Of a DNA stretch of 64,000 nucleotides, positions 22,101 through 34,100 are shown one piece after another (positions within the stretch are counted from its first letter, which is position 1; each line of letters starts with the position of its first letter). The DNA is taken from positions 1,612,001-1,676,000 of the forward strand of contig JAYJMM010000103.1 of the NCBI GenBank assembly GCA_037349105.1, written 5' to 3'. The notes below the pieces were generated by a model that was given only the letters and a program-made list of their open reading frames with translations, was not told the origin of the DNA and did no database searches. A program made the translations under genes and the position numbers. Origin of the DNA: Limnomonas spitsbergensis. Taxonomy: Eukaryota > Chlorophyta > Chlorophyceae > Chlamydomonadales.

Positions 22101-25100
22101 CGGCCAAAGCAGCTGTCGCTTGAATTTCAGAATCCAATACATTTTGGCCGAAATAGCTTTCACTTGACCTTCAAATTCCTATACCGGTGAAGCTCGTGAA
22201 CATTAAGGATTGTGTTTAAAATGACAGCTACCATGTACTATCACGGTAATGTACTTATAACGGTACCGGATATATTGCAGTGCAGTACATATTGCAGTGC
22301 AGTACATATTGCAGTGCAGTACATATTGCAGTGCAGTACATATTGCAGTGCAGTACATATTGCAGTGCAGTTCAGAACAGGACACAGTACTGTATAGATC
22401 ACGGTACAGTACAGATCACGGTACAGTACAGATCACGGTAAGAGGTACCCCCTGTACGGTTCGCATCACAGCATGTGGTTGATAATATCAGCCCGCTTGA
22501 TGCATAAGTCCCTCAACACGTGCCACCTCAGCCATGCTACATCCAGTCAGCTATGCCACAGTGCAGCCCCAACACCTAAGTGGAACCGGTGCCTTGGTCA
22601 GCACATACCCCGGGCACCTCTGCAGCTATTTTGATACCGTAGGACCGGCCCCACTTGATGCAGCTGAGGGCCAAAGACAGGGCTTATGTATACAGCTACC
22701 GTATATTTGCTTTGCCTTCCCTTATAATTAACCTTGTTTGGGGTCGAGGGGTCCATGGATTTACTTATTATCGATTGTCGACGCCAGTTTTTAGTCGGAA
22801 ATTAAGAGTTCTGGTCGACAGTTTGCCCCGAGGGCAGCATGAAAAGAAATGCCTTTTGATGCCCGAGGGGAGGCAAATGAACTCCACGTAATACAGCATA
22901 AGTGTAATTACATGCCTAAAAAAAAAAAGGCAGCTTGTCTGTACTAGCTGTCTATTTTGGCAGGCTGTCCCCTCCCACCACCCCGTCTGTTCCTCCCAGT
23001 CAATGTTGTCAGGCAATCAGCCCCACAGCGGATTTCTTGCCTGCTGTTTATTTTTGACAGGCTGTCCCCCATTTCCTCCAGCTGGGCCGCCAGAGCCGCC
23101 GCTTCTGCAGTCTGCGGAGAGCAGGCAGTCAACAGATGTCAGACGGTTCCCGTTTTCCAAGGAGGTCAGACAGTTGCCGCTTTCAAAGAGGTCAGACAGT
23201 TGTCGTTTTCCAAGGAGGTCAGACAGTTGCCGTTTCAAAATAGGTCAAACAGTTGCCGCTTCTGCGGTCTGCAGGCAGTCAAAAGAGGTCAGACAGTTGC
23301 CGCTTCTGCGGTCTGCAGGCAGTCAAAAGAGGTCAGACAGTTGCCGTTTCCCAAAGTGAAGGGTTGAGGTTTAAGGGTTTAGGGTTTCGGTAACGCAACC
23401 ATCCGCAGCCTCTTTCGAAAGGGCTAGGCAGAGCAGACTGGAGGAAAATTAGCGACAGGGACAAAAACAGAACCCTAAAACCTGCAATAAGGAGACACGC
23501 AGCGAGCCGGAGGCGCACAAACACAAGGGCGAAATATGAGGTCGGACAGTTGCTGTTCCAGCGTTAACGCTGCCAGATAAAAGCCCGTTCAGAAAAGGCC
23601 ACACGGTGCGCACCAAAGGCACACCATAAAAATATTGAGGGGGAATGAGAAGATGAGCCAAGCCAAAACAAAGAAGGCACAGTCAGCCCAGCCTGGCCCG
23701 GCCCGCCCCAACCCAGGCCAGGCCAGCCCAGGCCTGGCGGCCAGCCAGTCAGTGAGTCAGTTGTTTATATTCCACTGCCCAGTGGTAGGGATCAAGAGGA
23801 GGGTGGCCAGTCAGGATATCAGGCTGATAGAGTGGTCACATTGCCAGCTTGCCAGCCTGTCAGTTTGTCCAAGGGAAAGGCATCAGGCGGCAAAGTGTTC
23901 CGGGTTTCGATATGTATACCGTACGTCCGTTTCTAGGAGCCAGAGGTGTGAAAAGTGTGAACACGGGCACTCGCATTCGGCGAGCCGAATTCTTTTGGCG
24001 AGTGGCTAGGCTGAAATGGCCAATCGAACTTACTTTCGACTCACCCTCCTGGTCGCCAATGGCCACCACTCGCCTAACAAAGAAACATTGAGGCTACGTC
24101 CCATTCAGCTTGCTCAAAAAAATCAATAAAAACAGCAATTTTTTTGTACTGTTCCGCCGTACCCTACACAAATAAGATTTACCTATATACCGCACTGTTC
24201 AACGTCAGATGTACTGCTTGTCGGAGTGCAGTACAGTAGTGTAATGTCATACCTAGCGGTGCGGTACAGTAGTGTAAGGTCATTCCTAGTGGTGCGGTAC
24301 AATAGTGTAATATCATTCCTTGTAGCGGTACGCACCTTGGCCTCCGCTTTCCTGCTCAGCTGCTCCACAAGGTTAGCTTGATCAGCGGCCTGGGAGGAGG
24401 AAAGCAAAAGGGTGTGAGGAACAAACTGGGGAGAGCAGCTACGCTGATTGTATCGGGCGGGCGGGCCATCAGCGGCCTGGGAGGAGGTAAGCAATGGGGT
24501 AGGAGAATACAACTGGGAGAGCAGCAGTGGCGGTGCAATAGGGTCTACCTGCAACTGTCTCAAGCCGCCCTGCTCAACCCAGCCCTTTGCGTGCTCTCTT
24601 TCGAGAGCACAAGGAAGCCCGTTTCTTGTACATTTATTCGATGGTGTGATACACGGGAAAACGACCCATGGAAAACGACCGCAGTAAAGTGTCGAAAGGG
24701 GGTGTTAACCTTAAACCCTCAACCCTGAAAACGACCAGGTTGAAATGGAAAACAAACCGTTTTATTTCTTTCTTTTCTGGAGAACAACCCCGTTTGAAGG
24801 GGAAATCACCCTGCTTGAAGGGAACCTGCCCCCTTCTCACCCTGCCCCTGATCACCCTGCAGGGCTACACGGACCAAGCCTCTGGCGCCTGCCTCGGTTT
24901 CGTTTCCTGGTCTCCTCCCGGTTCGCTCTGCCTGGCCCGTTCGCGAAAGGCTGTGTGTGGGTGCGTCAACTTTGTAACAACAATCAAGCCCCCTTATTCA
25001 CCTGACCTGCTGCCTGCTTGAAGGGAACCTGCCCCCTTCTCACCCTGCCCCTGATCACCCTGCAGGGCTACACAAACCTAGAGCCCCCTTTCCCACCTGA

Positions 25101-28100
25101 CCCGCTGCCTGCTCGCGCAGCCGATCCAGGTCAGCCCGCAACGCAGCCGTCGCCTCCTCCAAGCGCTGCTGAGAGAAAGCCTGCTCCGCCTCCGCCTCCG
25201 CCGCCGTTGCCCCAACTACCTGACCCGCTGCCCCGGCTGCAGTCTCGGCCGCCTCAGACGCGGCAGCCGCCTCCTGAGAAGCAAGATCCGCCTCTGTTCC
25301 CCCCGCAGCCTGGTCCTGGGGATCCAAGCGCCCCGCAAGGGCCGGCGCCGCGGCACCGGGCGCCAGCGCGGCTGCTGCCGCCGCACCACCCACTCCCTGC
25401 AACGCCGACGGCGACAGCGGAACCACATCCCCCCACCCGCCTGCTTCCCCCGACACACCTCCAGCCCAGTCCTCGACATCATCAACGTCCGACCACCCCT
25501 GTGCGTCTCCCCAACCGTCCGCCGCGACCACCCCTGCGTCAACCAGATCCCCTGGCGCCCGCACGGGGAGCTGCGCACGATCTGCATGTCTGCCGACCCC
25601 GCTCGCTGCCCCTGCTCCTGCTTCTGTCTCCGAGGCGCCGCCCGCTTGACGAGACACTGCCGTGGGCTGGATCGGGCTGCCTGTCGCCGGGGTGCTGACC
25701 GCGCCCCCGACCTCCCTGCTCCTGCGGCCGCCATCCGACAGCTCCTGCTGCAGCTGCTGACCGTCCTTGTGAGCCTGATGGAGCTGCTCCTGCGCCTCAC
25801 TCAGCCGAGCCTCGGCAAGCATTAGAGCCTCCTGGAAGCCAGCAGGGTGGTGGCGGGGCGTTAGGGGACAGACATACCAGGATTTAAAGGCAGCAGGAGA
25901 AGAGCGAACACATCTGGATGCCCTGCCCTGCCCTGCCCAGCCCAGCCCTGCCCTGCCCCGCCCCGCCCCGCCCCGCCCTGCCCTACCCTGCTCTGCCCTG
26001 CCCTACAATGCCCTGCCCATTCCGGATATTGCCGTTTTGCCATAACAACACCGCAGCGACAGCAGCCATGGGTACCTGCATCTGTACGCCAGCCGCCTCG
26101 CGCTCATTCCCTGCTGCCTCCTCCGCCAGCTCCTGCTAGAACAGGTACAGGGACGACACCGAGCTCAGATGTCAGCGTGCCAACATGTATAAAACGTGAA
26201 CCATGCCGTGGGTACAGCGGCCTTTGCACACACGCCCCCCCTGGTCACACATCCCACACACGTTGTCACACCCTGCAACTGCCTGGTCACTCCCCCATCA
26301 CCCTACATCGCACCCCGAAACTGTAGGGTCACACCCCCGTCACCCTTTGGCAACACCCTGCAACTACATGGTCACTCCTCCTCCATCATTGGTCACTCAT
26401 TTCCATCTTCACACGTCACACCATCCTGGTGGCCCTGCAGCATATGTCACACTTCCTTGGTGGCACTGCGGCCTTGGCCACTTCTACCAGGTGGTACCGC
26501 AGCCTAGGTCATACTTATGGAGACACTGCCACATTAGCCACACCTTCCTGGCGGTACCACATCACGTGTCACACTTGTTTGGTTGTACTACACTACTGCA
26601 ACCTTGGTCACACCTATCTGGCTGTACCACACTCTTGGTCACACCTACCTGGTGGTACTGCATCATTGGCCACACCTACCTGGCGGTACCACACGCTTGA
26701 TCACACCTTCCTGGTGGTACCGCATCCCTGGTCACATCTACATGGTGGTACCACATCATAAGTCACACCTATCTGGCAGCACCACATCCATGGTCACACC
26801 TATCTGGCGGTACCACACCCTTCGCCACACCTTCCTCGTGGTACCGCAGCCCTGGTCACACCTACCAGGTGGTACCACATCCTTGGTCACACCTATCTGA
26901 CAGCACCACATCCCTGTTCACACCTACATGTTGGTACCGCAGCATTGGTCACGCCTACTCGGTGGTACCGCAGCCCTGGTCACACCTACCCGTTGTTACC
27001 ACATCCTTGGTCACACCTATCTGGCAGCACCACATACCTTAACACCTACATGTTGGTACTACAGCCTTGGTCACACCTACCCGGTGGTACCGCAGCTGTG
27101 TCTCCAGCTACTGCAGGGCCGCCTGGTGTGACAGCTCAGCCAGATGACATGCCGCACCGCAGCCAGTGTCACACTGACCCGGTGGTACTACATCATGGAT
27201 TACACCTACCTGGTGGCACTACGGCCTGGTCACACCTGCCTGGTGGCACGACAGCCCCGGTGACACTTACCTGGTGGTACCGCAGCCCTGGTCACACTTG
27301 CCTGGTGGTACCGCAGCCCTGGTCACACTTGTCTGGTGGTACTGCAGCCCTGGTCACACTTGCCTGGTGGTACCTCAGCCCTGGTCAAACTTGCCTGGTG
27401 GTACCGCAGCTGTGTCTCCAGCTGCTGCAGGGCCGCCTGGTGTGACAGCTCAGCCAATGACATTTCGCGCCGCAGCACCTCACGGGCAGCCTCGGCCGCG
27501 CAGACAGCGTCATGCGCCTGGGGGGGGAGAGCAGGAAGGGAGGGAGGGAGTGACAGATTGAACACACGTACCACTTCAAAGGCTGGGGTCGGTAATCGGT
27601 ATGTGCTTGGCTCTAGGTGGATCAGGGGGTCAGGGATCTGCATGTTCAGCGTTGAGGGGGAGGGGGGCTGAGGTATCGCGAGACAGGTTATATGATAGGG
27701 TAGAACGGAGAGGTGGCAGGGCTTCATGCTGGCTCTCCTCCTGTCTACCTAGGACCAGTCAACCTGGTAGCCTTAAAGGCCCTCCTGCTGTCAGCCATGA
27801 CCCATGCAGGTATAGGTAGCAGGGCTCCATACAGGCTCTCCTCCTGTCTACAAGGTCCAGTCGACCTGGTAGCCTAAGAGGTCCTCCTCCTGTCAGCTAT
27901 GACCCATGCAGGTATAAGTAGCGGGGCTCTATACAGGCTCTCCTCCTGTCTACAAGGACTATTCAAACGAGTAGTCTTAGAGGTCCTCCTACTGTCAGCC
28001 ATGACCCATGCAGGTATAGGTGGCGGGGCTCCATACTGTCTCTCCTCCTGTATACAAGGTCCAGTCAACCTGGTAGCGTTAAAGGTCCTCCTACTGTCAG

Positions 28101-31100
28101 CCATGTCCCATGCATGTATGGGTGGCGGGGCTCCATACCGTCTCTCCTCCTGTATACAAGGACCATTCAACCTGATAGCCTCAAAGGTCCTCCTACTGTC
28201 AGCCATGACCCATGCAGGTATAGGTGGCGGGGCTCCATACTGGCCCTCCTCCTGTATACATAGATCAGTCAACCTGGTAGCCTTAAAGGTCCTCCTACTC
28301 TCAGCCATGACCCATGCAGGTTTAGGTGGCAGGGCTCCATACTGTCTCTCCTCCTGTCTACAAGGACCCCTTGTAAGGACCTTGTAAGAGACTACGCAGC
28401 TACGCTGATTCACAGACATAAGATATGTGTGCTTATCCGTACCATGAGAGCAAACCCTGAAACCCCAGTTCCCCCTACATTTGCCAGCCATGACCACTGG
28501 CCTAAAAGGTTCTCCTACCGTCAGCCATGACCACTGGCCTCAAAGGTTCTCCTACCGTCAGCCATGACCACTGGCCTCAAAGGTTCTCCTACCGTCAGCC
28601 ATGACCACTAGCCTCAAAGGTTCTCCTACCGTCAGCCATGACCACTGGCCTCAAAGGTTCTCCTACCGTCAGCCATGACCAGTGTTCAGAAGCATACAAG
28701 GGCCTGCAGGATGCCCCCCTGTGCAAGCCTAGGGTTTGAGTCCTTCAGGGGGACATATCAGCATTTCGGCCAGGCGTGTGTTCGAAACCCTCCTCCTCAC
28801 GTGCATGGTTCATGGTTCATGCCGAACCCTGTGCTTCCTCGAGATCCTCCTCCAGTCATTTAGGGTTCAGGTGAAGCCTGGAATAAAGAACCAATATACA
28901 TCAGATTTCTTTATACTGCGCATGATCCCTCATCTGGCCGTTAGGGGTGAATGGGATTTTGTGTTTAGGCGCGGCATAAGGATCGGGCTCTCTCGGCCTC
29001 ACACCTGTGAAAGCTCTTCCTCCAGGCGCTGCACCTCCACCGCGTGTTGCAGCGCTTGCTCCCGCAGAGCGTCCTCAGCAGCTGCGTGCTCGAGCTCCTG
29101 CTTCCTGTCAGCTTCCTGCAGCTTCCCAGCAGCTCCATCCAGCTGTTGCTTCAGCTGCTCGCCGGCTTCATGCAGCTTCCTGGCGGCTTCTTCCAGCTGC
29201 TGCTCCAGCTGCAGCCGCTCCAAGTGCAGGCCCTTTGGGCCACGTCATTGGTTTGCGGACAAGGGTTGCAGCGTTGAGGTTTCAATATTATTGTTGAAGG
29301 GAAATGTACAAGATTAATGTTATAATGTTCAAGTTTAATGTTCAAGATTGATTTGCAGGAGTTATGTACTAATGTTCAAGGTTGAGATTCAAGGATTATC
29401 GCAGCCGTGACGGAGAGAGAGAAAGCTTTGGGCATCAAAGGGTTGAGGGATATTAGGGTTTGCGTTCGCGAAGGAGAGAGAAAGCTTTGGGCATCAAAGT
29501 TGAAAGGATTCCAGGATGAAATCCTGATCATCCTATCCTATCCTATCCCAAATCTTATTCCATCTGTGTTCTCCCGGTGGCGTCTGCAGCTTCTCCTGCC
29601 TCAGATTCAGGGTTTCGGATAACTCTAACTTCTCTAGACCGCTCATCTAAAACCCTAAAACCCTAAAACCCTCAGGTACCACTGCTTATTTTAGTGCGCA
29701 CCAGACAAAAGTGTGGGAGGCCACTGGGCGGCCACCACCGGTCCAATGGGGCCAAACTTTGACCAACCTTTGGTCGGAGGCCCAAGCAGCAGGGCTGGCT
29801 GCACCAAGCCTTACCACAGAAGTGGGACGGGGTCTTGCTGAGGTGTAGCTGAGGCACACTAAAATAAACACTGTTCTGTAATTCCTTCCAGGGGGCGGGC
29901 AGGGGGGGGATCCCATTCGGTAGAATCTACATCCTGCGGTAGCAGTGTTTCTTTTTTCGTGACTCAGCTACATGTCAGCTACATGCCGGCCTCTGACCGC
30001 CGGCTCCAATTGTGGCCAGCCATGCTGCCTTGGCCACAAGCCGTAGGCCGGTCCAGGTTTGAGCCCGATCGAGCCTGTGGCAGCCCCTGAGCAGCGCCTG
30101 CCAAAGGAAGGCTCGCAGCCGAAGAGAGAAGCACCGAAAAGTAACAACTGTAAAAAAGAAACACTGCATGGGTGAAAGCAAAATAAAATACTGTATTGGG
30201 GGTTTGGGGTACCGTACCGTATTTTGTTTTTTCAAAAGCAATATTTTACAATAATAATAAAATATATACCTGCAGCTCCTCCTTTGTGGAATGCCACACA
30301 GCTTGAGAGGCTGCCACCCTCTGCTCCTCATCCTCCCGCAGCAGCTCCAGCTGCTCAGTGGATTCCTGCAGCTGCCGGGCAGCTTCCTCCAGCCGGGCCT
30401 GCAGATCGCGCTCAACTGCCGCGGCTTCCGCATCCCGACGCTCCGCGCCTCGCTTGACCTGACATTGGCCAGGTCAGGGTTTCGTCTCAGAGGAAGAGTG
30501 CTTGCGGAAGACATAATGTGTTCATCTCGTACCGGCGAGCAGTGTCCATGGAACTATTCATGCCGCCCGCTGGCCCAATATACAAATTGTATGCAGCCCA
30601 CCTGCCCCAAAAAACTGCAACGTAAGAAGTCTAACGCATTAGAGGCTAGTTAAGCCACATGCCCATGAGCAAGAGGGTTTAGGGTTATGTCCATGTGGGA
30701 AAGGGTGAAGGGTATATGCTAGTTGAGCCAAGTGTCCATGAGCAAGAGGGTTTAGGGTTCTTGCTGGTTGAGCAAAGAGCATAAGCTCCACACACCTCCA
30801 CGCGGAGCGGTCAGGCTTCTGTCAAATGAGTAGCATCTACAAGACACCTGACACGCCCAAAAGGGAGCGTTGGAACGGTACCCCGGTAGCAACCACACAG
30901 AGGGATCTCAAGAAATTTGATGGGGCAGGAAACTCTACCCCACTGACCCTCTCCCTGCACAACCAAGCCAAAGGAGGAATAAGGGCCCCAGCCGAAACCT
31001 AGTACGGCGGTCACACTAATTCGCACCTGGGCAAAAATTTAATATCGGTACCGATATTGGTGAATTGCATAACTGACGGCCCCCCCTCCCCTAAGCAGAC

Positions 31101-34100
31101 AGGGACAGGGAGGTCAGGGGGCAGCGAAAAAATTCGCTACCCACACCCTAACCTGCCAGCTAACCAGTGCTTACTTTTGAACCTGGGCACATCCCTGTCA
31201 CAACATACTCCTAAACCCTACACCCATCGCTCCCAAACCCTGTCAGCCTCACACTTTACCACACCCTACCGCCCTCACACCTCGTCCAGCTGCCGCTGGA
31301 CGGCAGCCAGGCCAACCTCAGTCGCCTCCTCCAGCTGGCCGCGCACGGCAGCCAGCTCCCCGCTCAGCTCCCGCTCCCGCTCTCGCGCCTGCGCCAGCAT
31401 CTGCCGTGCATCCTCCAGCGCCACCCGCTCGTCCCACACCCCTGCGGCCTCGGCTGCCGCCGCTGCCGCCCGGCAGGCCAGAGCCTCTTCGCCGACGTCT
31501 CGCTGCTGCTGCAGCACAGCGGCCAGCTCGGCCCGCGCGGCGAGCGCCTCTGCCTCAGCAGCCCGAAGCGCGCTCGCCAGCCGTTCGCATTCGCCTGCAC
31601 CCAGCACGGCCGCCTCGTTTAGCGCCAGAAGGCTGCCCGTCAGCTCGGTGTTCTCTATATCTAGCGCCTGCAAATCTGCACGCAGCTCCAGGACCAGGCT
31701 TGCATGCTGGCCCAGCGCCGCCTCTTGCAAGCCTGCCTGCTCCTGCAGCTGCGCTTCGGCCCCACGCAACATCCGCACAGCTTCCCCCAGCTGCACTTCC
31801 ACGTCCTGCAGCTTCCTGGTGGCTTCCTCTAGCTGCGCCTTGGATTCCTGTAGCTTCCGGCTGGCTTCCTCAAGCTGCGCATCGGTGCCCTGCAGCTTCC
31901 TGGTAGCTTCCTCGAGCTGTATCTCGGTGACCTGCAGCTTCCGCGTGACTTCATCCAGCTGCGCCGCGGATTCCTGCAACTTACGGGTATAATCCTCCAG
32001 TTGTGCCCCAGAGCCATGCAGCCTCTGGGTAGCTTCCTCCAGCTGTGCCTCAGTGCCATGCAGCCTCTGGGTAGCTTCCTCCAGCTGTGCCTCAGTGCCA
32101 TGCAGCCTCTGGGTAGCTTCCTCCAGCTGTGCCTCAGTGCCATGCAGCCTCTGGATAGCTTCCGCCAGCTGTGCCTCAGCGCTCTGCAGCTTCCTGGAAG
32201 CTTCCTGGACATGTTCGTGGAAACGTGCATCGGAGCCCTCCAGCGTCTGGAGAGCTTCCTCAAGCTGCGCCTGCACATCCTGCAGCTTTCCGGAAGATTC
32301 TGCCAGCTTCTGCTGCAGATCAACCTCAGCTTCTTCCAGCTGCCTCGTACCTTCCTCCACCTGCTGTTGCAGCTCCGACCCGAGCGCCTGCTTTGCCAGC
32401 TCAGCAGACTCCAGCTTGCGTCCAGCTTCCTTCAGCTTCTCGCTGAGACACGCGATGGTCTCGCGGGCGCTCAGCAGCTGCTGGCCAGCTTCCTGCAGCT
32501 TCCCTGCCACCACCACCCTGGCTTCCGTTTCCTCGGCGAGCCGCCTGGTCGCCTGTAGCACCTGCACCTGTGCGGCCGCCGCCTCGGCAGCTGCCGCGTC
32601 GCCACGCTGGCGCAGCTCTGCCTCTAAGGTGCGCTGCTGAATCTCTCGGGTCGGCAGCTGTGCGGTAGCGGCATCCAGGGCGGCCTGTGCCGCGCGCGAC
32701 GCCTCCTCAGCGGCCTCCCGTAGGCGGTCAGCCTTGTATAGGTTCTGCAAGAACAGGTAGCGGTGGCGTTGACAGATAAGAGGTGCACGGTATATTATGT
32801 CGGCTGCGGAATATGAAAATAAATTATTCATTTTAAAAATATCGAAAATAAATATCAAGATTTTGTTTTTTAGAACCGCTTAGGTATGTTCAAAAGATGA
32901 TGTCAGCAACTGCTGAGCGGGTAATGACAGCTGTGAAATGTATCATGCCTGTACCGGTAACTGATGAGCAAGTGCTGTCAGTTGAGGAATAGATATTGCT
33001 AGCAACTGCTGCTCAACTTTGGTAGCAGGCATGAACATCCTCAAACAAATGGCATGTTTGGCGCATGGCGCATGGTGCATGGCATGTTTGGCAGATGTCG
33101 CATGGCAGGGCAGAGGGCAGGCTAGAGAACAGGGCAACTCCTTGGGAGTAAACGCATAGTGCACGGACAATGGATGAACACAGGCCGGGACAAGCACATG
33201 GATACTTGGTGCCAGGGTACACAGTCCATGCTTTAGGGTTGAGCAGACGGGTAATACAAAGCACGGCAAAGTGCATTCCTGCGGGTGGACAACGATCACA
33301 CTCCGTTGACCCAAACCCCGAACCCGAAACCGACCTCGGACAGCTCATTGGCCCGCCGATCCGCAGCATCCCGTTCGCGCCCGACGCGCTCCGCCTTCTC
33401 CCGCAGCGCGTCGCGCTCGCACCCGAGCGCCTCGTGCCGCCTGCTCAGCTCGCCAAGGCGGAACTCTATCGATGCGCGCGCGGCCTCGGTCGCGGCCTGG
33501 GCCTCGCGGGCCTGGTCCAGGTGGTTCTGGAGCAGGTGGGTGTGGTGGTCGGCCTCCTTCCTGAGCTGCTTGTGCGCACGGTCCTGAGGCAGCGGGGCAC
33601 GGATGCACACTTTTTATCCAGGCTATCGCCGCCGGATGGCCGGGGGAGCCTGGCTGCAGCTGCAGCGGCCCGCTGCTGGATGCCCGGGCGTTGGTAGTCA
33701 AGTAGCGTCAGGCTTGACATCAATGCTGTAAATAATATATTGCAAACATTGGGTCTTAGAGCCCAGTGGGGAGTTCATAGCCGAAAAGGGGAAGCCAAGG
33801 GGAGAGGCAGGGAGGTGGGAGGACAAGAGAGGAAATGGAAGAAGGGGAAGAGAAGGAAGATGAGGATAAGGCGGAAGTACCCCCCTCCCTCCCTGGCCCC
33901 CTCTGTACATTTCAATAAGTTCAGATGGAGAGGAAAGGAAAAAGGGCAGGGAAAGAAGACGAGGAGGTTACTCTAAAAGCCCCCTCCCTTCTCGCCCTTG
34001 GCAAAGTTCAGTTTCATAGCCTGGGCGTCCTCTAAAACCCGCACCAGCCACAAACACACACACACACGCACCTGCACCGACAGCTGCCTCCACAGTTGCG

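Noticed and set aside
25018..25698. Plus-strand Pro/Ala-rich frame of 226 codons
   Set aside because: It is antisense to golgin exon 18. GC-rich coding DNA keeps it open.
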